Part shown: positions 1 to 9,362 of the stretch, in pieces
Position numbering within the stretch: the stretch's first letter is position 1
Layout: each line of letters starts with the position of its first letter
Assembly: GCF_039994875.1 (NCBI RefSeq)
Contig: NZ_CP121196.1
Span: forward strand, 3,596,001-3,660,000
Reading direction: 5' to 3'
DNA: 64,000 nucleotides
From: Telmatobacter sp. DSM 110680
Lineage (GTDB): Bacteria > Acidobacteriota > Terriglobia > Terriglobales > Acidobacteriaceae
Position numbers and translations under genes: made by a program
Notes under the pieces: model-generated
Told to the model about the DNA's origin: nothing
The model's input: only the letters and a program-made list of their open reading frames with translations
The model's database searches: none

Positions 1-734
1 AGCGGCCAACCGATGCCAATGATGAAGATGGCCGGGTGCTCCTGCAGGATCGCCGTTTCCCGTTGCTTGCGGGGAAGGGTGGGAAACATCTCAAGGATGT
101 TCTCTGCGTGCAGGAACGTTAATTTCTCCGGCAGGTTGGGATAGCGCGGGTCCTTCAATTGCGGGAAGAGGGAGTGGGCGTATTTTTCGGCTCCGACGAT
201 CACCTTCCAGATTTTGCTTACGATCTCTTTCAGAAATCTCAGATTGCGCTGATCGGGAGTTATGACCCGCTCCCAGTCCCATTGATCGACGTAGGCGGAG
301 TGGTCGTGATCAAGGAAGTAGTCCTTACGAACGGCGCGCATATCGGTGCAGATGCCTTCGTCAACACCGCAATCGAATTGCTTGAGAGCGGCTCTCTTCC
401 ATTTAGTGGCAGCCTGAACTACCTGCGCATCGATGGGGTGCCGGTCGCGATCATTGGTGATGTGGAACTGGATAGGAGTGCGCGATCCGTCGCGATCAAG
501 CATATCGTTGACGCCGCTCTCAACGTCGACGATGAGCGGGACCTCGACCATCATTAGGTTCAGTTCTTTGCACAGGTTGTCTTCGATAAAACGTTTGACG
601 TGGAAGATGGCTTGCTGCGTTTCCTTCGGAGTCAGGAGAGAACGGTAGTTGTGAGGGAGAACAGTTTCCAGCTCTGTGTAATCGCCAATGCCGGGTCCAG
701 CAAGGTCCGCTTTTTTATCAAGCACGCTAGGCAT
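1..734 (-). CDS. asnA: Aspartate--ammonia ligase (asparagine synthetase A), 3' end outside window
   Basis: Makes asparagine from aspartate, ammonia and ATP in the cytoplasm. The frame reads about 244 codons from an ATG at 734 to the window edge without a stop; E. coli AsnA is 330 residues, so roughly the last quarter is missing. Visible family marks are KWKR at about residues 111-114 and the highly conserved YVDQWDWERV at 148-157, in an aminoacyl-tRNA-synthetase-class-II-like fold. The start is supported by an AAGGAG ribosome site about 6 bases upstream. It diverges from the rhamnosidase gene, with about 236 bases between them. Confidence 0.93.
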   Translation of the reverse strand, partial: MPSVLDKKADLAGPGIGDYTELETVLPHNYRSLLTPKETQQAIFHVKRFIEDNLCKELNLMMVEVPLIVDVESGVNDMLDRDGSRTPIQFHITNDRDRHPIDAQVVQAATKWKRAALKQFDCGVDEGICTDMRAVRKDYFLDHDHSAYVDQWDWERVITPDQRNLRFLKEIVSKIWKVIVGAEKYAHSLFPQLKDPRYPNLPEKLTFLHAENILEMFPTLPRKQRETAILQEHPAIFIIGIGWP

Positions 735-970
735 GGATGGCTCCTTTCCGGGCAGTGCAAATGCGCGTGCGGTTGGGGCTTTGCTCTCCCCGAAGTTGAG
801 CCGCGGGGCGAAGTGCACTCTATGCCGCAAAGATGGTCGACCCAAGCGGCGTACCGCGCTGTGATTGAAGTCACGAGTCGATGGTTGCAGTGGACTTTCC
901 GGTATGCCGGGCAGAAGGCCGCGATTGCCGCATATACTGTCGATTCATGAGATTCAGGGGGCGAAAGCAC

Positions 971-3900
971 ATGCAAGGATCGGGTAGGTTGGGTGTGGTG
1001 CTTGCGATTGCAGCAAGTCTGGCAGCTTGGGGACAGGTTGGTACGAAGAATCAGAGCGGTCCGGTGCATTTGCAGGTAGATGATTTGCGGAGTCCGTTGG
1101 GGATCGACGATGCTACGCCGCGCTTCTCCTGGCAACTGAATGATGCGGCGCGGGGCGCACGGCAGACGGCGTATCGTGTGCTGGTTGCAACAAATCCGGA
1201 GTTGCTCAGCGATGACAAAGCCGACGTGTGGGACAGTGGCAGGGTTTCGTCTGGGCAGTCGTTGAACGTGAAGTATGCAGGTCCTGCGGTGAAGCCAAGC
1301 ACGCGCTACTGGTGGCGGGTGGAACTGTGGGGCGCAGATCAGAAGGCGTATCCCGCTAGCAAGACGGAGTGGTGGGAGACCGGCCTGCTGAGCCAAGGCG
1401 GCTGGCGCGGAGATTGGATCGGGTGGGAGACGACCGAGGAGGCTGCCGTTCGCAAGGCGCCAGCGGTTTGGGTAGCGAATCCAGATGTTGTGCCGGGAAG
1501 CGCGAAACCGAACAGCGAACAACGATTTGCATATCGAACTGCAGTCAAGGTCGAAAAGCCCCTGGAGCGGGCGGTGCTGTTTGCAACTGCCGAGGACACA
1601 GTGGATGCCTGGGTAAATGGCGAGCAGGTGCTGAAGGCGGCGGCTTTTCCGCCTTACCACCATTTGCCGTGGAAGAAGTTTGTGCGTGCGGATGTAACTG
1701 CACAAATCTCCGAGGGCATAAACACGGTTGCGATCGAGAGCGTGCACTACATCGACAAGTACGGCGAGAGCAGAAGGAAAGATGCGCCTCCGATGATTGC
1801 GACCGTGATCCTGCTCTATAAGGATGGAACTACGGCAACGGTGGGAAGCGACGGGACATGGAAGAGTACGGAGCATCCCGCGGATGGTTGGCAGAAGAAA
1901 GAATTTGAAGATAAGGGCTGGAAGAACGCCCAGGTCTTTCAACAGGCCAGCGGACCCCAAGAGCAGCCCGTGCTGCATCCCTGGATTCCGGATAGCGTGA
2001 AGGTCTTATGGAAGAGCTTTGATGCGGGGGAGACGATCAGCCACTCCAGCGACAAAGACCCGTCGCCCGGGACACCGGGAGTGAAGTCGGCGCGGCTGTA
2101 TGCAACGGCGCTGGGAACATATGAGCTTCATCTGAACGGCGAGCGAGTTGGCGACAGTGTAATGGCTCCGGGGTGGACGGATTATCGGGAACGAGTTCTC
2201 TATCAGACTTACGATGTGACAAAGCTGATGAAGAGCGGGGCCAATGTTATTGAGGCATTGCTTGCTCCCGGCTGGTATTCGACGTCACTGGAGTGGTTGC
2301 AGCAACCAAATAACTACGGCGATACTCCTCCGGCGCTCCGGGCGCAGTTGCGCATCGAGTATACGGACGGAAAAGTGGAGTGGGTGGGGACGGACGCCAG
2401 TTGGAAAGCAGATACATCATTCATCGTCCACTCGGAACTGTACGACGGGGAGACGCAGGATCTTCGGGAACTCTATCGGACGTTTAACAGGACAGGCGTT
2501 GACGCCAGACCAGGAAAGCAAGTACAGATCATCCACCCGAAGGAGATCAGGATCGAGGCGCAGAGCTTCGAGCCGATCCGAATTGACCAGGCAATCACTG
2601 GACCGAAGATGACCGAGCCAAAGCCGGGCGTATTTATTTACGACTTCGGGCAGAACATGGCAGGCGTGGAAAAGCTTGTTGTGTCCGGAGCAGCGGGCAC
2701 AGATGTGCAGGTGCGTGTGGGGGAAGCGCTGAATCCTGACGGGACGCTCTATACGGAGAATCTGAGGACTGCGAAGGCGACCGATCACTTCGTTCTTTCA
2801 GGACTGGCAACCGATGTACTTGTTCCCCATTTCACTTTTCATGGATTTCGCTATATCGAGGTCACTGGAGTAAAGAGCGCGTCGAGTGTGGGAGGCGTTT
2901 TTGCGCAGGTGTTGCATACCGATTTTCACTTTACGTCAAAGCTGAAGACGGGCAACGCCATGATCAATCAGCTGTGGAGCAACATTCTATGGGGGCAGAG
3001 GTCGAATTTCGTGGGTCTGCCAACGGATTGTCCGCAGCGCGATGAGCGGCTGGGATGGTCCGCCGATGCGCAGGTCTTCTGGCGCGCGGCGTCGTACAAC
3101 GCAGCCCTTGCATCGTTCACTCGCAAGTTTGCGGCCGATCTTCGCGGGACACAGGTGGGCACGCCGTATTACGGGATCTATGCGCCGGGGACGGCGAAGA
3201 TTTCTCCGGGAGTGGCCGCCGCGTGGAGTGATGCCGGCGTGATCATTCCATGGACGTCGTGGCTGCAGACCGGCGATACCAGCGTGATCGATGAAAACTG
3301 GCAGGCAATGCGGAAGTATGTTGACGCAATCGATGCGCGCAATCCCGACGGGATCTGGCATAACGATTCGGGGATTCCATTTGGTGATTGGTTGTCACTC
3401 GAAGGCCGCACGCAGGAAGACCTGGTTGCGACAGCGTACTGGGCGTACGACGTGAACATGATGCGCGAGATGGCGCACGCAACGGGAAGGACGGAGGCGG
3501 AACAGCACTACGCGAAGCTTGAAGAAAAGATTCGCGATGCGTTCGACAAAAAGTTCATCCAACTGGATGCGAAGGTTGCGATTCGCGACCAACTCCACGA
3601 GAGATTCATTCACGTGGGCGCATATATTCCCGGCGCTGACAACAGCCCTTCGCCCTTTGGCGATATTAATAATCCGAATGCGAAGGCCACTGGAGGCGAC
3701 ACGCAGACTGGCTATGTTCTGGCGTTGCATATGAACCTTCTGCCGGCGGACCTGCGTTCCAGAGCCGCTGATCGCCTTGTGGAGAAGATCAATGACAATC
3801 ACGGTCTGCTGAATACGGGCTTCGTGGGCACACCCTATCTGTTGGAGGAATTGACGAAGACCGGTCACAGCAAACTGGCCTACGATCTGCTGCTGAGCAA

Positions 3901-4375
3901 GGGAATGCCGTCGTGGGGATACCTGATCGATCATGGTGCGACGACCACGTGGGAGCGCTGGAACGGCGACGAGATGATGGGCGATCCGCAGATGAACTCA
4001 TACAACCATTACGCGTATGGCGCGGTGGCCGACTGGATTTACAGATTTGCCGCGGGCATCGATGCGTCTCCGCTCGATGCTGGATTCCACACGGTTGTAT
4101 TGCATCCGGTGTTTGATGCAAGGCTGTCTCCACTGGAATTTAACTATGCGTCATCGTACGGCACGATCAGCTCAACCTGGACAGTGAAAGGGAAGGCAGC
4201 GGAGTGGAAGGTTACCCTGCCCGCCAATACAACTGGACGACTGGAACTAAGTGATAAAGAGGCTGGGAAGTACAAAGTTGATGGCGTCGGTCTGAGTGAA
4301 AGTCCGCTGGCGAAGAAGGTGAATGGCGGATTTGAATTGGTGGCCGGAAGTTATCAGTTTGAGGTTGAGATGTAG
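971..4375 (+). CDS. Secreted alpha-L-rhamnosidase, GH78 family
   Basis: Cleaves terminal alpha-L-rhamnose from plant glycosides or polysaccharides such as pectin side chains; probably periplasmic or exported. The 1134-residue product begins with a signal peptide (hydrophobic stretch ending near AAWGQ). Next come an N-terminal Ig-like module, beta-sandwich domains and the (alpha/alpha)6 catalytic barrel with the family motif DCPQRDERLGW at 686-696, then a C-terminal beta domain. The ATG at 971 is preferred because a GGGGG-type ribosome site precedes it and the signal peptide begins there; in-frame ATGs at 881 and 947 would add a non-signal-like N-terminus. The convergent neighbour is a membrane-anchored regulator that might control it (inference only). 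Confidence 0.92.
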   Translation: MQGSGRLGVVLAIAASLAAWGQVGTKNQSGPVHLQVDDLRSPLGIDDATPRFSWQLNDAARGARQTAYRVLVATNPELLSDDKADVWDSGRVSSGQSLNVKYAGPAVKPSTRYWWRVELWGADQKAYPASKTEWWETGLLSQGGWRGDWIGWETTEEAAVRKAPAVWVANPDVVPGSAKPNSEQRFAYRTAVKVEKPLERAVLFATAEDTVDAWVNGEQVLKAAAFPPYHHLPWKKFVRADVTAQISEGINTVAIESVHYIDKYGESRRKDAPPMIATVILLYKDGTTATVGSDGTWKSTEHPADGWQKKEFEDKGWKNAQVFQQASGPQEQPVLHPWIPDSVKVLWKSFDAGETISHSSDKDPSPGTPGVKSARLYATALGTYELHLNGERVGDSVMAPGWTDYRERVLYQTYDVTKLMKSGANVIEALLAPGWYSTSLEWLQQPNNYGDTPPALRAQLRIEYTDGKVEWVGTDASWKADTSFIVHSELYDGETQDLRELYRTFNRTGVDARPGKQVQIIHPKEIRIEAQSFEPIRIDQAITGPKMTEPKPGVFIYDFGQNMAGVEKLVVSGAAGTDVQVRVGEALNPDGTLYTENLRTAKATDHFVLSGLATDVLVPHFTFHGFRYIEVTGVKSASSVGGVFAQVLHTDFHFTSKLKTGNAMINQLWSNILWGQRSNFVGLPTDCPQRDERLGWSADAQVFWRAASYNAALASFTRKFAADLRGTQVGTPYYGIYAPGTAKISPGVAAAWSDAGVIIPWTSWLQTGDTSVIDENWQAMRKYVDAIDARNPDGIWHNDSGIPFGDWLSLEGRTQEDLVATAYWAYDVNMMREMAHATGRTEAEQHYAKLEEKIRDAFDKKFIQLDAKVAIRDQLHERFIHVGAYIPGADNSPSPFGDINNPNAKATGGDTQTGYVLALHMNLLPADLRSRAADRLVEKINDNHGLLNTGFVGTPYLLEELTKTGHSKLAYDLLLSKGMPSWGYLIDHGATTTWERWNGDEMMGDPQMNSYNHYAYGAVADWIYRFAAGIDASPLDAGFHTVVLHPVFDARLSPLEFNYASSYGTISSTWTVKGKAAEWKVTLPANTTGRLELSDKEAGKYKVDGVGLSESPLAKKVNGGFELVAGSYQFEVEM

Positions 4376-4406
4376 GACGTCGTACGAAGCAATTTGGACA
4401 GTTCTG

Positions 4407-6560
4407 CTACTTCGCTTCCAGGGTGAGTGCGTAGATCTCGTCTGTTCCCGTGCTACGCATGAAGATAGGAGCGTCTTTCGGATCGAGCGTCATGAAACTG
4501 TTTAGTCCTCCATGGAATCCAGGAAGATCCACCACACGTTCTGCTGTGCCACCCGGGAAACGAATTCGATATACCTGCACACCTTTGATCCAGCGAAAGA
4601 AGTAAATGAACTTGCCATCTCGCGACCAGTTGGGCCAAGCGACGACTTCCTTTTCTAACAAGGACCATCGTTCTGTCTCAACGTCGAAGAGTCTCATGGC
4701 ACCGGTGATGATGTCGAGTGCAACGATGGAGCGGCCATTTGGTGACCACATTGGCGCGAAAAGACCAACCGATCCGGGAACCGTGATGATCTTATGGTGT
4801 TCTACATCGAGAATACGTATATCGCTCCTTGCGTCCGCAGGGCCGCCCTTGCAGAAGACGATCTTTCGACCGTCGGGAGACCAGTTGGGCTCAGTCAATC
4901 CCTTTGTTTGTTCCGGGAGAAACGGCTGAGGAGCGCCGCCCAGAGAAGAGACACTATATATCTTGGTTTGCCCGTTGGCATCCGTGGCGTCAAACAGGAT
5001 CTGGGTTCCGTCGGGCGACCACTTCGGCAACTCGGCCCGCAGGGGAGGAGCGGTGAGTTGCACAGGGTTGCTGCCATCTTGATTCGCCCTCCAGAGAGCG
5101 CCCTGGGGGCTGGTGATATATGCAACAGTCTTGCCATCTGGAGAGAAACGAAGATACGTCGCCGACATGCCTCCGAGGAAGGGTTGTAACTGCCGGGATT
5201 TGGCGTCATAGCGGACCAGTTCTCCTCGATCGACGGTGCCGCGGGCAAAGATAGTTTTCCCGTCTTTGCTGGGGATAGGCCGACTCCACCGGACCAGGCC
5301 TGGTGTCAGTTGAATTGGTTCGGCGGCCGCTCGGTGGAAAAGTCTGCGACGCTCATCAATTGCCCATATCTGACTTTTCAAAGAAGAGGAATCCTGAGAC
5401 CAGAACAGAAAAAAACGTCCGTCTGGAGTCCAACGCCCACAACGCTGCCTGGCAGCGGGGCGCCAGGCAGGAAGCAACAGATGCTTGCGCGACCCCTCTG
5501 CCGACAGCTCCCATAATCTGTTATCTGCCGCGAACCGAATCGATCTGCTGTCGGGCGACCAAACGACGTTATCTTCATTCGAGCACGGGGCAGAAACTTG
5601 CGCTTCTAGAATTCTGCGCGCTTCGCTTCCATCGCTGCGCATGATAGAGATGTCGCCCTTGTCCGTGCTGTAAACGATCGATCCGCCGTCCGGAGACCAA
5701 TCCGCGCAGCGGACTGTTTCGTTCGACAAATGACGAAGCGATCCTCCTGGAATCTGAACGGTCCATAGGCCACCTGAGGTCATCGAAGTAACCAGGAGTG
5801 CGGCACCATCCGGCGAAACGCTTTTCAGCAATGGGTTTGGCAATGCAACCGGAATGAGCGCAATATCTCCGCCCGTTACTCCAACCTGGGCAATCGAGAA
5901 CGGAAACTCCTGATTGAAGTAAAGTCTCTGATCGTCGGCTCCGACAAGAATCTTGACTTGACCGTCGTTGGTGAGTTGTCTGAACTCCGTAATGTACGGA
6001 ACTGGAGGTGGATGGCGCAGATACCAATGCGTGGCCGTGGGCAACGCAACGGCGGAGCTCAACCCGATTGCCAATAGCCAGCGTGATCGACGTGTCGGAT
6101 GCGGGATGTCGGATTTTTCTGTAGGTTGTGCTTTAGCGGGGGCCGGAAGAGCGGCATTTATTGAAACGTTTGGCGCGGGAGCTTTCGGAAATATTGGCGA
6201 CGGGGGCGGGGCTTCTTTCGGCAGGTTTTCCATCAGAACAATTAATCGGTAGCCGAGTCGGGGAAGCGTTTCGATGTACTGAGGGTGTTCGGCGTGATCG
6301 CCGAGCGCTTCACGCAGCCGGTTGATTGTACTGTTCAAACCATGTTCGAAGTCGACATATGTGGTCTCCGGCCAGAGCTTTTTGCGGAGTTGCTCACGGG
6401 TGACGAGTTCCCCAGGTCTCTCGAGAAGCATGGCGAGCACGTCGATGGGCTGGCCATGGAGAGTCAGCTTCTGACCGTTTTTGTAGACTTCGCGAGTATA
6501 GAGATTCAGTTCGAACGACTGGCAGCGAATCACTTGGTTGAACGCGACGCCGGTTTCCAT
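4407..6560 (-). CDS. CadC-like winged-helix regulator with TolB-type beta-propeller
   Basis: A 717-residue one-component membrane-bound transcription factor. Residues about 10-108 form an OmpR/PhoB-type winged-helix DNA-binding domain (LTREQL-type helix, VDFEHGLNSTINRLREALGD, ending in LPRLGYRLI). A Pro/Ala linker follows, then a single membrane helix at about 161-182. Residues 190-717 carry PD40/TolB-like blades with repeated WSPDG/FSPDG signatures. The DNA-binding domain would be cytoplasmic and the propeller periplasmic. The ligand is unknown. This architecture is abundant in Acidobacteria. The ATG at 6560 fits the usual length before the winged helix. Confidence 0.88.
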   Translation of the reverse strand: METGVAFNQVIRCQSFELNLYTREVYKNGQKLTLHGQPIDVLAMLLERPGELVTREQLRKKLWPETTYVDFEHGLNSTINRLREALGDHAEHPQYIETLPRLGYRLIVLMENLPKEAPPPSPIFPKAPAPNVSINAALPAPAKAQPTEKSDIPHPTRRSRWLLAIGLSSAVALPTATHWYLRHPPPVPYITEFRQLTNDGQVKILVGADDQRLYFNQEFPFSIAQVGVTGGDIALIPVALPNPLLKSVSPDGAALLVTSMTSGGLWTVQIPGGSLRHLSNETVRCADWSPDGGSIVYSTDKGDISIMRSDGSEARRILEAQVSAPCSNEDNVVWSPDSRSIRFAADNRLWELSAEGSRKHLLLPAWRPAARQRCGRWTPDGRFFLFWSQDSSSLKSQIWAIDERRRLFHRAAAEPIQLTPGLVRWSRPIPSKDGKTIFARGTVDRGELVRYDAKSRQLQPFLGGMSATYLRFSPDGKTVAYITSPQGALWRANQDGSNPVQLTAPPLRAELPKWSPDGTQILFDATDANGQTKIYSVSSLGGAPQPFLPEQTKGLTEPNWSPDGRKIVFCKGGPADARSDIRILDVEHHKIITVPGSVGLFAPMWSPNGRSIVALDIITGAMRLFDVETERWSLLEKEVVAWPNWSRDGKFIYFFRWIKGVQVYRIRFPGGTAERVVDLPGFHGGLNSFMTLDPKDAPIFMRSTGTDEIYALTLEAK

Positions 6561-6992
6561 GGTTTAGAAACCTCACTACGGCGAAGCGCTCGGTGAAGCA
6601 CAACCTTGCATGCGCTCCCCGTGATGGCCCGTTTGATTGCGGAAGTGTATCACCGTCGCTGTGACCTGGCTGTGACCTTCCACTTAAATTTCTGAATTCT
6701 TAGGAGTTTACCCTCCTGACTCTCCACTGACATAGGATGAACGCCGGATTTATCTCCGTTGCATTGAACCGACAGGGCGGTTGATTCAAGATGGTTGCGT
6801 GAGTTGGGTGGTGCACCTGTTCCAGGAACGACGGGATTGAGATCCGGGGCAGATGCGATGGACCAAAAGCACAAGCTAAGCCGAACTGAAGTCTTGATTT
6901 GAGATCACATTTGGAAGTGAATCGCGCATACCCTGCGAGGAATGCGCCGCAGCGCTCCGGAGGTCGCGAGACTTTTCGGGGAAGGGGGAAGT
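6561..6992. other. Divergent intergenic region, 432 bases
   Basis: This lies between the minus-strand regulator and the plus-strand small secreted protein and should hold promoters for both. An imperfect inverted repeat (TTGAACCG at 6764-6771 against CGGTTGATTCAA at 6778-6789) is visible and could be an operator. No convincing coding frame was seen; a 74-codon minus-strand frame at 6650-6874 has no ribosome site or family resemblance. Confidence 0.4.
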
Positions 6993-7520
6993 ATGAAACT
7001 GTTTACCAGGTCTTACGCTTTCAGGATGGTTGCGGTGATTGCGGCCGCCCTGTTGCTCTCCTCCGCAGCGTTTGCCGTGAAACCGGCATCGTCGGTGGAA
7101 ATTTCCATACTGATGGGGCAGGCAAGACAGGATGCTGTGCTTGCCGATAAGGATATGACTGCGCTCGAGTCATATTCGATGGCCGGCGTTCCATGGCAGG
7201 TGCACTTTTTAAGACTCCAAGAGATCCAGGTGCATGTGAACGACCTCATGAAGGATGTGAACCAGTTAAGAGCGATCGAATCTAACGGTACTCCCAGCCA
7301 GCAGGACGCCATTAACCGTCTCGATTCACTGGTATCCAGCATGGCAGCGAATGTTCGAGTGACGATCAAATACCTGAATCAGAATCACAGTCGTGTGAAT
7401 ATGCCGCCGTTCAATGATCAGGTGCACATCGATCGACTGCTGATCAATTCGATCTATAACGTCACACGCGCCCATGCGCCTAAAAACAACATGTACTTTG
7501 CCGACGCCCCGAAAAAGTAA
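6993..7520 (+). CDS. Small secreted protein of unknown function
   Basis: The family is not recognised. The 175-residue product starts with a clear signal peptide (MKLFTRS, hydrophobic core AVIAAALLLSSAAFA), and the rest is soluble and predicted mainly helical. It contains several polar helices around EIQVHVNDLMKDVNQL and TPSQQDAINRLDSLV. The ATG at 6993 is chosen over one at 6942 because GGGGGAA lies just upstream and the signal peptide begins there. The gene is monocistronic and ends in a strong terminator. A periplasmic helical-bundle role is possible but unproven. Confidence 0.75.
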   Translation: MKLFTRSYAFRMVAVIAAALLLSSAAFAVKPASSVEISILMGQARQDAVLADKDMTALESYSMAGVPWQVHFLRLQEIQVHVNDLMKDVNQLRAIESNGTPSQQDAINRLDSLVSSMAANVRVTIKYLNQNHSRVNMPPFNDQVHIDRLLINSIYNVTRAHAPKNNMYFADAPKK

Positions 7521-7536
7521 ACAGCGATCGCACACG

Positions 7537-7570
7537 AAGTGCCCGGGACCCTCGCCCGGGCACTTTATTT
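7537..7570 (+). terminator. Rho-independent terminator after the small secreted protein gene
   Basis: A perfect 11-bp stem (7537-7547 pairing with 7555-7565), GC-rich with CCCGGG at its core, has a 7-base loop and is followed by TTTATTTG. It sits 17 bases after the stop codon. Confidence 0.92.
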
Positions 7571-7671
7571 GTCTGACCGGACGTCCATTTGCCTACAGTG
7601 AATATTCGCGCATCCTTACGGCCAATCCTTCCAAGGAAAAGTGAGTGATGTGCACCAGATAAATTAGAGAG

Positions 7672-9033
7672 ATGGTCAAGACACGCGCCATGTGGAGAGC
7701 GGAACTCGGGGCAATGATTGCGCTCGCGATTCCGGTCGTACTCAGCGAACTTGGTTGGGTGGCGCAGGGTGTCGTGGACAACATCATGGTGGGGCGGTTG
7801 GGGCCGGTGGCGATCGGCGCAGTTGCGCTAGGGAACGCGGTCTTCTACACGCCCGCACTGTTCGGTATTGGCCTGCTGCTGGGGCTGGACACGCTGGTAG
7901 CGCAGGCTTACGGTCGGCGCGATCATGATGAATGCCATCGGTGGCTGGCGCAGGGAGTCTATCTCGCGTGCATCGTAACGCCGCCAATCATGATCCTGCT
8001 GGTAGGACTGAGCTACGGGTTTATGCACTTCGGGGTGATTCCGGAGGTCGCAGCGTTGTCTGGAGGTTATCTACGCATCCTGACATGGGGAACGCTGCCG
8101 CTGCTGCTTTACGCGGGAACGCGTCGATATTTGCAGGGCGTGGGACAAGTTCGCGTGATCACGGCGACGTATGTGCTGGCGAACCTGATGAACTGGTTTG
8201 GAAACTGGGTTCTGATCTATGGCAAGCTGGGCTTTCCGGCTCTGGGCGTAAATGGCTCGGCCATTTCAACCTGCATTGCGCGCGTGGGAATGGCGGTCGC
8301 GCTGCTGGGGTTCGCGTGGAGATATGAACGCAAGCGCGGGCATCCACTGTTTGCGCACTGGGCGGGACCGGAACTGGATCGGCTTCGTAGTTTAGTGCGG
8401 CTGGGAGCGCCGGCAGCGGGGCAGATTTTGCTCGAGGTCGGCGCGTGGAATCTGAGTACATTTGCGGCGGGATATCTGACACCGGTTGCGCTAGCGACGC
8501 ATACGATCGCCCTGAATTATGCCAGCATTTCATACATGGTGCCGTTGGGAGTGGGAGCTGCGGCCGCCGTGAGCGTGGGGCATGCAATCGGTGCCGGCGA
8601 TCCGGCGCGTGCGCGGCGCGCAGGCTGGATGGCACTGGCGATGGGTACAGGATTCATGGTGTGTGCCGGCATCGTATTTCTGCTGGCGCCCGGACCTCTG
8701 ATCAAGCTCTACACACACGACCCTCGCGTATTGGCGGTGGGTCCGAGCTTGCTATGGATCGCGGCGGCATTTCAGATTTTCGACGGCATCCAGACCGTCT
8801 CAACCGGGGCATTGCGCGGTCTGGGTGAGACACGCGTCCCAATGATTGCGAACTTTGTGGGCTATTGGGTGATGGGTCTTCCGCTCGGTTTCATCTTGTG
8901 CTTTGTTTTCAAGTGGGGGATTTACGGGATGTGGATCGGGCTGACGCTTTCGCTGATTGTGATCGCGTCGACGCTTCTTATGCGATGGCACCGGGATTCC
9001 GCTCGGATGGCGCTGGCGCATTCAAAAATATAG
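7672..9033 (+). CDS. MATE family multidrug/toxin efflux transporter (NorM/DinF type)
   Basis: A 453-residue inner-membrane protein with about 12 transmembrane helices arranged as two MatE halves. The first half shows VVLSELGWVAQGVVDNIMVGRLGP and LGLDTLVAQAYGRRD, both typical of MATE exporters, which use a Na+ or H+ gradient to expel cationic drugs or metabolites. The start at 7672 has only a weak purine-rich upstream region (AGAGAG); an ATG at 7690 is an alternative. It stands alone between a terminator and korA. The substrate cannot be told from sequence. Confidence 0.92.
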   Translation: MVKTRAMWRAELGAMIALAIPVVLSELGWVAQGVVDNIMVGRLGPVAIGAVALGNAVFYTPALFGIGLLLGLDTLVAQAYGRRDHDECHRWLAQGVYLACIVTPPIMILLVGLSYGFMHFGVIPEVAALSGGYLRILTWGTLPLLLYAGTRRYLQGVGQVRVITATYVLANLMNWFGNWVLIYGKLGFPALGVNGSAISTCIARVGMAVALLGFAWRYERKRGHPLFAHWAGPELDRLRSLVRLGAPAAGQILLEVGAWNLSTFAAGYLTPVALATHTIALNYASISYMVPLGVGAAAAVSVGHAIGAGDPARARRAGWMALAMGTGFMVCAGIVFLLAPGPLIKLYTHDPRVLAVGPSLLWIAAAFQIFDGIQTVSTGALRGLGETRVPMIANFVGYWVMGLPLGFILCFVFKWGIYGMWIGLTLSLIVIASTLLMRWHRDSARMALAHSKI

Positions 9034-9362
9034 GGTTAGCTGCCTTTGTAGGCATCACATTACTAGGCAACGTCCTAGGGCTGTCGCTGCCGGTTTTCGA
9101 GGAATGAACAAACGTTGCTGCCAAAGGTACTTATGGTGCTGCCGCGTGTGTCTGCAAGCGGTACGAGTTACCTCGTAGGTGACTATAATCACAAGTGAGC
9201 GAAGCTTAGTCGCTTTCCATCGCGTTTTTGCAGGAAAACCGAACTCCGATGCCAAGGTCCGCTGTATCGAGCGACCGCAAGGTTGCAACGACTTCGGACG
9301 GCCAATGAACATGAAGCCCGGTCCTGAACGCGCGGAAATTCACCTGAAGGGAATCCCGCCAA
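9034..9362. other. Intergenic region upstream of korA, 329 bases
   Basis: No gene is visible. A TATAAT at 9184-9189 could be the -10 element of the korAB promoter, but the bases 17 upstream do not resemble a -35 box. A leader of about 165 bases would then precede korA. No terminator-like hairpin for the MATE gene was found. Confidence 0.3.

Noticed and set aside
632..1978. Long minus-strand open frame (448 codons) opposite the rhamnosidase
   Set aside because: It is a mirror of GC-rich codon usage in the rhamnosidase, has no family motifs and also overlaps asnA's start.
6650..6874. 74-codon minus-strand frame in the regulator/secreted-protein gap
   Set aside because: No ribosome site, no signal peptide and no recognisable pattern.
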